The position numbers and the translations under genes were made by a program. A DNA stretch of 15,785 nucleotides from Candidatus Omnitrophota bacterium (GTDB lineage Bacteria > Omnitrophota > Gorgyraeia > 1-14-0-20-64-10), in the NCBI GenBank assembly GCA_023248095.1, contig JAHFFF010000019.1:1-15785 (forward strand). Direction: 5' to 3'. Numbering within the stretch: position 1 is the first letter of the stretch; each line of letters opens with the position of its first letter. Below are positions 1 through 7,190 of the stretch, piece after piece. The notes under the pieces are model-generated. The model was not told the DNA's origin and made no database searches. It saw nothing but the letters and a program-made list of their open reading frames with translations.

Positions 1-1377
1 TGATTTTACCACGGCAACCAGCCGCCGACGCTGCGACCAAAGGAAACGAATCCAGAACACCTGGCTCCCAACCGCTATCGAGATCAAGAAGGGGAGGCGA
101 AAATCGAGGAGGAGGACGGCTACAACAAGGAAAGAAAAATTTTCATTCGTCAGGTTTGCCCGCCACCACCGAGCCACCTTGGAGTCTGACAAAACCACGC
201 GACCCCGTGAGGGATCTGAAAAAACAGCGGGACCAAAACCTCGGGCCTTGGCCCAAAGGGTGATCAAGAAATCCAGCGCCAACCCCACCGCAGCCAGCCA
301 ACCCAAAACAGTTACCCAAACGGGTGCTCCGATCTTGAGTAAGCCTTCGGCCAACGCGAACGCCAGTCCCACCTGCACCACCATGTCCACAAAAACGTCA
401 AACCACCCACCCCATCGGGAGGTCATGCTCTTGAGTCGGGCAACATCTCCATCCCAGCTGTCCACCCAATAGAAGGCTTGAAACAGCACGGCCCCCAGTA
501 GACCCATCGGATAGCTGCCGGCTGCAACACACCAGATGGAAGCAAGGCCGACCCCCAAACTAATACAAGTCCACTGGTTTGGCGTCAGGGGAAGGGGCAG
601 GATCCACGGCAGGAACGCCTGCGCCATCAGCCGATTCAAACACTGCGGAGGGTTCCATAGGGGAAAGATCTCCTCACGAGCGCGCCGAAGATCCTCCGGG
701 TTGTCAATTTCGGTCCAGGGTAATCCATCCACTCGTTCATATCCCACCGGGACCTGTTCGAACAATTGCGGATAAACCTGCTCATGCTCAATGGCGACAA
801 GACCGGCCTTTACCTTTTCCTCCAGCAGCTGCCGTAGGTACACCGCTCCTGGTTCGGAAAGCTTCAGGAATCCGAGGGATTCTCCATACAGCGTCATCTC
901 TCCGCGAATCTGCTCGGAGGGCCTTTTCGTGATGTGCAGGACCCGCTCTGCCCGCCCGAAAACCAGCTGCTCCTCACCCGTGTCCAACGCGGAACCATCT
1001 ACCAGAAGGCAGTTGGGGTGTGCCGAACCGAGCAAGAGCTCGAGGGCCGAGGGCGGGCAAAGCACATCCGAATCCATAATCAGCACCTTTCGGTTCAGGA
1101 AATCGCGGGCGGCCCAGAGGGATAGGATCGCCCCTTCTTGGTAACGGTCATTCTGTAGAACATGCAGGCGCATACGCCCAGCATGTCGCTGAGCCTCCTG
1201 AATGATCTCTTCCTTTCGAAAGCCCACCACGAGCACCACCTCCCTTACCCCGGAAGAACGCAAGCCCTCGAGCGTTCTTTGTAGGAGCGACTTCTCCCCG
1301 ACCGCTAGGAGACACTTGGGTGGGAGGCCAAGGCCCATTCGCTTGCCTATACCGGCTGCCAACAGAATCGCGGTCAT
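1..1377 (-). CDS. Bifunctional nucleotidyltransferase / CDP-alcohol phosphatidyltransferase (3' end beyond window; paralogue 3)
   Basis: Reading the minus strand from ATG 1377 gives 459 codons without a stop, running off the window at base 1. Residues 1 to about 238 are a sugar/choline-phosphate-type nucleotidyltransferase: LLAAGIGKRMG at 5-15, PPKCLLAV with K21, IMDSDVL at 100-106 with the metal-binding aspartates, and PWTEIDNPEDLRRA at 220-233, as in LicC/PntC-type cytidylyltransferases. Residues from about 255 form a membrane CDP-alcohol transferase with the full motif: D306, D309, G310, A313, R314, G323, D327 and D331. The start overlaps the Rieske stop as ATGA. The protein probably activates a phospho- or phosphono-group with CTP and transfers it to an alcohol. 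The same architecture is known in inositol-1-phosphate cytidylyltransferase/di-myo-inositol phosphate synthases. The substrate is unresolved; context suggests 2-aminoethylphosphonate. Confidence 0.85.
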   Translation of the reverse strand, partial: MTAILLAAGIGKRMGLGLPPKCLLAVGEKSLLQRTLEGLRSSGVREVVLVVGFRKEEIIQEAQRHAGRMRLHVLQNDRYQEGAILSLWAARDFLNRKVLIMDSDVLCPPSALELLLGSAHPNCLLVDGSALDTGEEQLVFGRAERVLHITKRPSEQIRGEMTLYGESLGFLKLSEPGAVYLRQLLEEKVKAGLVAIEHEQVYPQLFEQVPVGYERVDGLPWTEIDNPEDLRRAREEIFPLWNPPQCLNRLMAQAFLPWILPLPLTPNQWTCISLGVGLASIWCVAAGSYPMGLLGAVLFQAFYWVDSWDGDVARLKSMTSRWGGWFDVFVDMVVQVGLAFALAEGLLKIGAPVWVTVLGWLAAVGLALDFLITLWAKARGFGPAVFSDPSRGRVVLSDSKVARWWRANLTNENFSFLVVAVLLLDFRLPFLISIAVGSQVFWIRFLWSQRRRLVAVVKS

Positions 1378-1751
1378 GGCCCAATTAGGATCTCATCCCC
1401 CTGGCAGATGACTGGGAATGCAGGGGTACTGGCGCTGGGCCGCGTCAGGCAACGGCCCGTGGCCAACTCGAAAAGCCATCCATGGATGGGACATCGGACC
1501 GCGAGGGTCGTCTCGGTGCCTGCCACCGCACCACCGGCATCCGGCACCGAATCAGGAACGGCACCACACGGTACCGTCTCGACCCTGCCGCGAACCAAGG
1601 GACCGCTGCGGTGAGGGCATCGGTTGCCGATGGCATAGAAGCGGCCCTCGACATTGAAGAGGGCCACCTCCTTACCGTCAACCGTCACCAGCAGAGACTG
1701 CCCAGGTGGAACATCCTCTGCCTCAGCGACCTTTTGGTACTGTTCGTTCAT
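1374..1751 (-). CDS. Small Rieske [2Fe-2S] protein with extended cluster loop
   Basis: This 125-aa single-domain Rieske protein is of the ferredoxin/NirD-like type. Cluster ligands are C45 and H47 in CPHRSGPL and C87 and H90 in CPIHGWLF, followed by the usual ELATGRC segment. There is no signal peptide, TAT motif or membrane anchor, so it is probably a cytoplasmic electron carrier or oxygenase component. The spacing between the two ligand pairs is 39 residues instead of the usual 15-17 or so; residues about 57-82 look like an inserted loop rich in Gly, Ala, Val and Pro with an extra Cys at 62. The start ATG 1751 lies 17 nt after the cyclase-repeat gene. The 3' end overlaps the next start by 4 nt (ATGA). 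It may supply electrons for oxidation of the hopanoid or terpenoid; no oxygenase catalytic subunit is in the window. Confidence 0.87.
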   Translation of the reverse strand: MNEQYQKVAEAEDVPPGQSLLVTVDGKEVALFNVEGRFYAIGNRCPHRSGPLVRGRVETVPCGAVPDSVPDAGGAVAGTETTLAVRCPIHGWLFELATGRCLTRPSASTPAFPVICQGDEILIGP

Positions 1752-1768
1752 GAACCTGCGACAGCTCC

Positions 1769-2773
1769 TTAGACTCTCGCCTCGACCCCGCGAAGGAAGG
1801 TCGGCTCACCGGGAGTGTATCCCCAACGACGGACCACCTCGAGCGGATCCGCCTGCCACCAGGCCTGGTACTTGAGAAGCACATCCAGCCCATCGCAGGT
1901 CCGCTCCAGGTTGGTCTCCATGCCCTGAAAATCCGGCCAACCGTTGGCATTCTTATTGGCGACAATCCACTCCATCGCCTTCTCCACCGCCGGCCGGGCC
2001 TTCTCTTGCGCCCCCAGCATGCGGCAGATCAGCAGGGTGGATCGAGTGCAATCCATCGTATGGTCCACGTTCTTCTCGTCCCACGAACCATCGGAATCCT
2101 GATGCCTGAGGATCCACAGCATTCCTTTCTCACACGCCGGCCGAACCGGAAGACCGTCGGGCAAGACCAGGGATGCAATGACCGAATCCTGCACCAGGTG
2201 AGCCGTCGTTTCCACACCCGATGGTTGGAAGACCGGGTCGTACCAACCCCCATCCTCCGATTGGCCCTGCAGGATGAAGCGCAGGCCTTTCCGCCAAGAG
2301 AACCGAACAGCGTCCTTCATTTTCGGAGTGCCCAAGGCCATCACGACATTGAAGAAGCTCACCGGATGCGAGGTCGTATCCAGATCCCCCCACTCACTGT
2401 CCACCCAGCAGCCGTCTGCCTTCTGGAATTTCAGGAAATAATCGAGCGACCTCCAGATCGATTGCTCGATCTCCGGATTCTTGAGGATGGCATTGGCCCG
2501 AATGAGCATCAGGCCGCAGAAGGCGGAGACCCATGCCGCCGATTCCTTCTCCGTTGATTCCCTTCCCCAGCCGCCATCCGAATGTTGCGCCTTGACCAAG
2601 GCCTGATATTCCGGCAGAGACTCCCCTGCCTTGCCCATATGCAGAATGACCCTCAGGGCGTGGGCCACCAACTCCATATCCTGCGGGCCCGCCGTGAGAC
2701 TCCACTGGGAATGAACTTGAGTCAGAAACTGGTACTCCGATTCAATGAGGTGTGCCGCTTTGTCCAGATCCAT
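1769..2773 (-). CDS. Half-size squalene cyclase/prenyltransferase-repeat protein
   Basis: This 334-aa protein has the terpenoid-cyclase alpha/alpha-toroid fold but is about half the length of a squalene-hopene cyclase. Four QW-like repeats are exactly 54 residues apart: QHSDGGW at 63, QKADGCW at 117, QSEDGGW at 171 and QDSDGSW at 225; a degenerate NKNANGW follows at 273. An acidic DLDTT motif (D130, D132) resembles the DXDD/DXDTT acid motif of class II terpene cyclases. However, D/ETT-like pieces recur in the later repeats (VETT near 187), so it may be structural. The start has AGGAG 8 nt upstream. The gene sits between hpnG and a Rieske protein. It could be a terpene cyclase, a hopanoid-binding protein or a tailoring partner of the Rieske protein; function is unknown. 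Confidence 0.78.
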   Translation of the reverse strand: MDLDKAAHLIESEYQFLTQVHSQWSLTAGPQDMELVAHALRVILHMGKAGESLPEYQALVKAQHSDGGWGRESTEKESAAWVSAFCGLMLIRANAILKNPEIEQSIWRSLDYFLKFQKADGCWVDSEWGDLDTTSHPVSFFNVVMALGTPKMKDAVRFSWRKGLRFILQGQSEDGGWYDPVFQPSGVETTAHLVQDSVIASLVLPDGLPVRPACEKGMLWILRHQDSDGSWDEKNVDHTMDCTRSTLLICRMLGAQEKARPAVEKAMEWIVANKNANGWPDFQGMETNLERTCDGLDVLLKYQAWWQADPLEVVRRWGYTPGEPTFLRGVEARV

Positions 2774-2776
2774 GGT

Positions 2777-3421
2777 TTACTCTCCTTTTTGATGCTCCGC
2801 CTTGATCCGCTCCACCAAAGATTTCAACCCGCCGGCCAGAGATCGACTGGACGTCCGCATCGCGGCCAGGAAGGAAGAAAGCTCCTGCCATCTTTTTGGA
2901 ACTGCTAAAAGCTTAAAAAACTCGCGCCAGGAACCGACCTGCAGCGGGGTCTCCATGGGGTCCAAGATGGCGCGAAGGGCCATCCAGGCCACGCCGGCTC
3001 GATGGGCCGCTTCGGCGACCGCCGCTGTTTCCAAATCGGCCGCAATGGCCCCGAACCTCAAACCGGCCTCAGACTTCGCCGCCGGGTTTGTGAGAACCTG
3101 CTCCACGGTGACGAAGGGCCCGACGGAGGCAAAACCGTTCAAACCAAAATAAAAGGGATTCGGCTTCCAGCGTTGACCCGAGGCGGAGTGGATGACCTCA
3201 GAGGCCATCACGAGATCTCCGATTTCAAACCCCGGGCGAATCCCCCCTGCAAAACCAGCGCTGATCACGATCCCAACGTCTCCCTGGCGAAGACGTCGCC
3301 GCACCACCTCCCCACCCCTGGGCCCCATCCCGGTAAACAGGCACTGTACCCCATCCTCCTCCCCTGCCCGGAAATCGGCCAGCTCCTGCGGCACAGCCGC
3401 CGTTACCAAAACCTTGCTCAT
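2777..3421 (-). CDS. hpnG: Hopanoid nucleoside phosphorylase HpnG
   Basis: This 214-aa protein has the nucleoside phosphorylase/hydrolase (PNP/MTAP) fold. HpnG is required for removal of adenine from adenosylhopane to give (phospho)ribosylhopane. Features are TGMGPRGGEVV (about 30-40), the SAGFAGGIRPGFEIGDLVMASEV segment with the phosphate-binding glycine-rich loop, and AADLETAAVAEAA, in which the acidic residue binds the ribose hydroxyls. The C-terminal tail is rich in charged and alanine residues. The ATG at 3421 overlaps the hpnA stop as ATGA, so hpnA and hpnG look translationally coupled. It acts directly after HpnH in the pathway although its gene lies about 9 kb downstream. The following gene starts after 3 nt. 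Confidence 0.92.
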   Translation of the reverse strand: MSKVLVTAAVPQELADFRAGEEDGVQCLFTGMGPRGGEVVRRRLRQGDVGIVISAGFAGGIRPGFEIGDLVMASEVIHSASGQRWKPNPFYFGLNGFASVGPFVTVEQVLTNPAAKSEAGLRFGAIAADLETAAVAEAAHRAGVAWMALRAILDPMETPLQVGSWREFFKLLAVPKRWQELSSFLAAMRTSSRSLAGGLKSLVERIKAEHQKGE

Positions 3422-4413
3422 TTTATGTACCCGTTTTCTTGGAACCAGCGCGCAGCCTTCGCCAAGGCCTCATCCACGGGATGCTGCGGCAGCCCAAGCT
3501 CCTGCACCGCCTTTGAGGAGTCGTAAAACATCTTTCTTCCCGCCATTCGAACCGCTTCCCAGGGCACCTTGGGTGGCCGCTTGGTCAAGTAGCTGGAGCC
3601 GGTGCTCAACGCCGCCAAGCCCAGCGCCACAGGACGCGGCAATCGAATCCGGGGAGCCGGCCGGCCGCTGACCTTCGCCAGCATTTCAAGAATTTCCTTC
3701 AGGGTTAGGTTGCGGTTTCCCAGGATGTACCGCTCCCCCACCCGCCCCTTCTCCATCGCCAGCAGATGCCCCTCCGCCACATCCTCCACATCAATGAGGT
3801 TCAGCCCCGTGTCGACGTAGGCCGGCATCTGGCCCTTGAGGAAGTCGACAATCATCTGCCCCGTCGGCGTCGGCTTGACGTCCCTTGAGCCGACCGGGGT
3901 GGAGGGATTGACCACTACGACGGGAAATCCGGTCCTCGCCGCAGCCATCACTTCCGCCTCTGCCAGGAACTTCGAACGCTTGTAATGCCCGATCATGTCC
4001 TTCAGCCCAACGGGAGTTTTCTCACTGGCACCCTGCCCGTTCTCGCCGTGGCCCAGGGCCCCCACCGTGGAGGTGTAAACCATCCGCTCCACCCTTGCCT
4101 GTCTCGCCGCCTCCAGCAGGTTCCGGGTTCCGACGACATTGTTCACGTACAGCACCGACGGATCCGGCGCCCAAAGGCGGTAGTCGGCGGCCACGTGGTA
4201 GACCCGCCGGCAGCCGGCAACAGCCTGTTTGAGAGAGGCCCGGTCCGTGAGATCTCCAGTAACGATCTCCACCTCCAAGCCTTCCAGATTTTTCCGGGAG
4301 CTTTCCCGCCGCGCCAGCACGCGGACCCGCTGGCCGCGCTGGAGCAGCTTCAACACCACATGGCTCCCCACAAATCCGCTCGCACCGGTCACCAGGGTCG
4401 TTCGGTCTTCCAT
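3418..4413 (-). CDS. hpnA: Hopanoid-associated sugar epimerase HpnA (NAD-dependent SDR)
   Basis: This 331-aa extended short-chain dehydrogenase/epimerase matches HpnA, a conserved hopanoid-locus protein whose exact reaction is not established. The Rossmann glycine motif TGASGFVG is at residues 9-16, GDLTD near 53-57, HVAADYRLWAPDP near 73-84, the catalytic serine region YTSTVGALG at 113-121, and the YXXXK pair Y144/K148 in HYKRSK. NPSTPVGSRDVKPTPTG is a strong HpnA-like stretch. The start is fixed by GGGAGGG with 6-nt spacing ahead of ATG 4413. The longer frame to 4509 runs back through the HpnL-like gene and is rejected. It ends in a 4-nt ATGA overlap with hpnG. Its place suggests that it modifies the sugar-derived side chain after adenine removal. 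Confidence 0.92.
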   Translation of the reverse strand: MEDRTTLVTGASGFVGSHVVLKLLQRGQRVRVLARRESSRKNLEGLEVEIVTGDLTDRASLKQAVAGCRRVYHVAADYRLWAPDPSVLYVNNVVGTRNLLEAARQARVERMVYTSTVGALGHGENGQGASEKTPVGLKDMIGHYKRSKFLAEAEVMAAARTGFPVVVVNPSTPVGSRDVKPTPTGQMIVDFLKGQMPAYVDTGLNLIDVEDVAEGHLLAMEKGRVGERYILGNRNLTLKEILEMLAKVSGRPAPRIRLPRPVALGLAALSTGSSYLTKRPPKVPWEAVRMAGRKMFYDSSKAVQELGLPQHPVDEALAKAARWFQENGYIK

Positions 4414-4414
4414 C

Positions 4415-5374
4415 CTATCCCTCCCGAGAGAACTCCAACAACCCCAGCCCCATCCAGGTGATCTCCCGCGCCCGCCGGACCAAACCCAACGCAAGACCCG
4501 ATACAGCACCTACCCCTAAGCTGCTGCAGATGAGAAGGACAGAACCCTCGCTTGCACCCAGAGAGGCCGGAATCAAAAAGGCCCCGCTTCGCAACAGCAC
4601 CCACAGCGCCTCGATCGAGAAGGCCGTAGCCCAAGAAACGGAGATCTTCAATAAGCTCAGGATCAAATAGACCTCCACAACCCCGGCTATCCATCCCAAG
4701 AAATGGAAGCCCAGCGACCAGAAAACAGATCCGGGAGAACTCCGGTAGAGGGAGACAATCGCCCGATCCCACTCACGGACCTTAGAGCCAAGCTTCTCAA
4801 ACCAGGCAGGCATCACCCGGCCGATCATCGAGGATCCCCGTTGGAACGGCTTGAGAAACTGAACCAGCAGGAACAAACCGATCAATCCGCTCAAAAGCGG
4901 AAAAACAAGCCAAACCCACTTCATCAGCGCCGCTGGAACCTGCTGGGTCGCCAACGCCACCGCCAAGCCGACCAAGACAAACAAAAGCATGCTGAAGGTA
5001 AAGGTTGTCTTGGCCAGCACAACCGAGGCCATCCCGTCGGCCATCGGAACGCCGTAGCGCCTGGACAAGAGGGCCGCCTTGACCGGCTCTCCTCCGATCC
5101 AAGCGGTCGGCGTGACGTAATTGACCGCTTCACCGGCCAGCCTGGCACGGAAAAGGCGATCCCAGCGAATGGGGCCCTTCGAGCTCTGCCTCAAAACAAA
5201 TTGCCACCCCAGGGTGTCCAAACCAAAGATCACGATGTAGAACAGAAGAACCAGCCCGAACCGCCACTTCAGGATTCGGAGCTGTCCCCAGACCGCAGAA
5301 AGATCCGAGGTCCGCAGAACCCAGAGGAACAGCCCAATCCCAAGAAGGAGACCCAGCCAGCGAAGGGCCTTCAT
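4415..5374 (-). CDS. hpnL: HpnL-like membrane protein, flippase/LPG-synthase TM fold
   Basis: This is a 319-aa polytopic membrane protein of the lysylphosphatidylglycerol-synthase TM/flippase-like family, which in hopanoid loci is called HpnL. It has about seven or eight hydrophobic segments. Family hallmarks are the segment GEAVNYVTPTAWIGGEPVKAALL near 80-102 and the LRSGAFLIPASLGASEGSVLL region towards the C terminus. The start ATG at 5374 overlaps the previous stop as ATGA. A longer open frame to 5521 would only translate the preceding gene in another frame and is discounted. The likely role is movement of a hopanoid or its precursor across the inner membrane, but no transport substrate has been shown by anything visible here. 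The stop is 1 nt before the hpnA start. The hpnL name rests on family and context rather than on a diagnostic motif. Confidence 0.8.
   Translation of the reverse strand: MKALRWLGLLLGIGLFLWVLRTSDLSAVWGQLRILKWRFGLVLLFYIVIFGLDTLGWQFVLRQSSKGPIRWDRLFRARLAGEAVNYVTPTAWIGGEPVKAALLSRRYGVPMADGMASVVLAKTTFTFSMLLFVLVGLAVALATQQVPAALMKWVWLVFPLLSGLIGLFLLVQFLKPFQRGSSMIGRVMPAWFEKLGSKVREWDRAIVSLYRSSPGSVFWSLGFHFLGWIAGVVEVYLILSLLKISVSWATAFSIEALWVLLRSGAFLIPASLGASEGSVLLICSSLGVGAVSGLALGLVRRAREITWMGLGLLEFSREG
4419..4425 (-). promoter_or_regulatory. Shine-Dalgarno deciding the hpnA start
   Basis: The minus strand reads GGGAGGG at the very end of the HpnL-like gene. The GGAGG core sits 6 nt before the ATG at 4413-4411, and the HpnL stop TAG lies between them. 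This supports the short 331-aa form of HpnA. Confidence 0.7.
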
Positions 5375-5988
5375 GATTTCCGACGTCCTTGAACGGCGAT
5401 GACAAAGGTGCTGGGGATCCAGAACAAAAACACACCCAGTGCCCCCGCCCAGAGAATCCAAGAGGCGTGCCCCACCAGCGCGGAGATCATCACAATCACG
5501 GAGAAGTCGATTCGGAACCACTCAACTACCCAGGCCAAAGAACGCTCCCTGGTCTTGTCGGAGTGATCGGGAGCCTGCCAAGGAGTAATCCCGACCACAT
5601 CCAAGGCACACGAGAGGATCCCTCCTGCCGCTGCCGTCCAACCGAGCGCAACCCAAGGGCCTTGAGGCATCTGAGCGGCCATGGCCGCCCCCAATCCAAC
5701 GAAAAAGGCCGCATGCACAACGCAGTCCGCGAAGGTATCCAGCGTTGCGCCCAGAGGGGTACAGGAGTCCGTTTGCCTTGCAACCACCCCATCGCACTCA
5801 TCCAGCACGTTGGCCAGTAAAAACAAGAAGGCCCCCAAGATCAAGGCAGGACCTGTCCCACGAGCAAGGACCCATCCCGCCAGAACCCCTGAAAGAAGGG
5901 ACAAACCGGTGATCGTATTGGGAGAAATCCTAAGACGGATGAACCCTGGGATGAAACACCGGGCGATCGCAGTGATCAGAGGGATCAT
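5371..5988 (-). CDS. CDP-alcohol phosphatidyltransferase family membrane protein (paralogue 2)
   Basis: This 205-aa polytopic protein has an intact CDP-alcohol phosphotransferase motif: D63, D66, G67, A70, R71, G80, D84 and D88 in DECDGVVAR...GATLDTFAD. Like paralogue 1 it starts with a (S/T)PN-x-(V/I)TGLSL block (ISPNTITGLSLLSG), has an LGWTAA segment near the middle and an FSVIVMISA stretch towards the C terminus. Four or more hydrophobic segments support an integral membrane enzyme. It overlaps hpnI and the HpnL-like gene by ATGA junctions on both sides, so it is translated in step with the head-group glycosyltransferase and a putative flippase. Its donor is unknown. It lacks features that would point to PgsA or phosphatidylserine synthase specifically, and I infer a head-group transferase for hopanoid or an associated lipid. 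Confidence 0.88.
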   Translation of the reverse strand: MIPLITAIARCFIPGFIRLRISPNTITGLSLLSGVLAGWVLARGTGPALILGAFLFLLANVLDECDGVVARQTDSCTPLGATLDTFADCVVHAAFFVGLGAAMAAQMPQGPWVALGWTAAAGGILSCALDVVGITPWQAPDHSDKTRERSLAWVVEWFRIDFSVIVMISALVGHASWILWAGALGVFLFWIPSTFVIAVQGRRKS

Positions 5989-7190
5989 TCGACAGCCACC
6001 TTCACGGAACGTTCCACCGCTTCAGCAGCATCTGGAGGAGGAACCCCGAGCTTGACAGGAACGAGTTTCCCCGTTTTTGTGAGGGTGAAGCGCTCATCCC
6101 GCCAGGCGATCCTGCTCCCAAAGAAGCAGCCGCACCAGACTGAAAAACTGAGCAGGTCTTGGACAGGCACCAACCAGAGATATCTCTTGGCAGCCAAATC
6201 CCGAAGGTATCTGCTTCCCACCAGATGCGCCATCGCCAACCGTGAGATCCAGGTCATCCCCAGGACAGCCCAAGCTAATGCTGTCCCCCCTGCAAGGAGG
6301 AAAAAGACCAGGCCCATAACCGTCCCCTGCGTCAGGAGAAGCCCCGCATAGCCCCAGGGGCGTGACACCCGAATCCCTCGAGCCCATCGGATCTGGCGCT
6401 GAAGAATGTTTTTAAAGTCGTGATACTGAAAGCTGTGCTCCACCACATAATCGGAGAGAACAACCTGGTACCCGGCCCGGGCAATCAAACAACCCAGTTG
6501 AAAATCGTCGGCCAAATAGTCGGAAATGATCTCAAAACCGCCGAGCGCCCGAAGCAGATCACGCCTTACAGCAATGGTAGAACCTAAGGCAAACCGGACT
6601 CCTTCCAACCTTCTTGCAACCAGCACCCCGGGCAAGAAATCCGTCGAGACTCGCAGGGCCTCAAGTATGGAAGGCAGACCGCGGGTGCGGGAACGCCCCA
6701 TGCAGGTGACAGCTCCCACCTTCGGATCCTGTAACGGTCGGATCACACGCTTTAAATAATCCGGCCCCACCCGAATGTCGCTGTCCGAGATCAGGTACAA
6801 AGGATACTTCGCCCGAGCCGCCATCTGAATCAAACTGCCGACCTTCGGATTGGCGGCCATCCCGGGTTCGCAGGTGAGGAGCTGAATGTCCCGGTCAGGG
6901 AAATCTCGGATGATCTTTTTAACCACTTCGATGCAGGGATCGTTCTCGTCCGACACCCCGAAGAGGATCTGGTACGCCGGGTAATCCTGAACGCAAAACG
7001 AAGCGAGGTTTCCGTAGGCGTCCGCCTCGAATCCCCGAAGCGGTTTTAGGATCGAGACAGCCGGCGTAAATTCCTGAGCAGGCCCAGGCCTGCCCGAAAA
7101 AAACTCTTTCGCTGAGTCGATCGAATAAAGGTAAAATCCGATCGCCGTCAGACAGGGGATCAGCGCAAGGAGGATTCGTAAGTCGTGCAT
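5985..7190 (-). CDS. hpnI: Hopanoid biosynthesis glycosyltransferase HpnI
   Basis: This 401-aa GT2-type membrane glycosyltransferase resembles ceramide glucosyltransferase. HpnI is known to attach N-acetylglucosamine to bacteriohopanetetrol. A hydrophobic N-terminal segment (about 5-23) anchors it, and further membrane segments lie around 285-330 and 345-370. The catalytic signatures are complete: SDEND near 80-84, the DXD motif SDSD at 135-138, LADDF at 226-230 and the (Q/R)XXRW motif RQIRW at 265-269. The ATG at 7190 lies 31 nt inside hpnK, with GAGGG upstream. The gene order J-K-I is the reverse of the order in which the enzymes act. The gene ends in a 4-nt ATGA overlap with the second CDP-alcohol transferase. 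Confidence 0.94.
   Translation of the reverse strand: MHDLRILLALIPCLTAIGFYLYSIDSAKEFFSGRPGPAQEFTPAVSILKPLRGFEADAYGNLASFCVQDYPAYQILFGVSDENDPCIEVVKKIIRDFPDRDIQLLTCEPGMAANPKVGSLIQMAARAKYPLYLISDSDIRVGPDYLKRVIRPLQDPKVGAVTCMGRSRTRGLPSILEALRVSTDFLPGVLVARRLEGVRFALGSTIAVRRDLLRALGGFEIISDYLADDFQLGCLIARAGYQVVLSDYVVEHSFQYHDFKNILQRQIRWARGIRVSRPWGYAGLLLTQGTVMGLVFFLLAGGTALAWAVLGMTWISRLAMAHLVGSRYLRDLAAKRYLWLVPVQDLLSFSVWCGCFFGSRIAWRDERFTLTKTGKLVPVKLGVPPPDAAEAVERSVKVAVE

Noticed and set aside
179..1144. Several short plus-strand frames near the left edge
   Set aside because: They overlap the minus-strand fusion gene, which is open for 459 codons and has two intact domain signatures.
1769..2773. The half-size cyclase-like gene as a decayed copy of shc
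   Set aside because: It has a clean start, a good ribosome-binding site, evenly spaced repeats and no frameshift. It is not simply a truncated piece of the full Shc sequence.
4414..4509. Longer form of HpnA starting at 4509
   Set aside because: The extension is Trp/Gly/Arg-rich read-through of the HpnL-like gene. GGGAGGG precedes the ATG at 4413, and the Rossmann motif should lie close to the N terminus.
5375..5521. Longer form of the HpnL-like protein starting at 5521
   Set aside because: The extra 49 residues run through the upstream CDP-alcohol transferase gene; the ATGA overlap start at 5374 opens directly into the first membrane segment.
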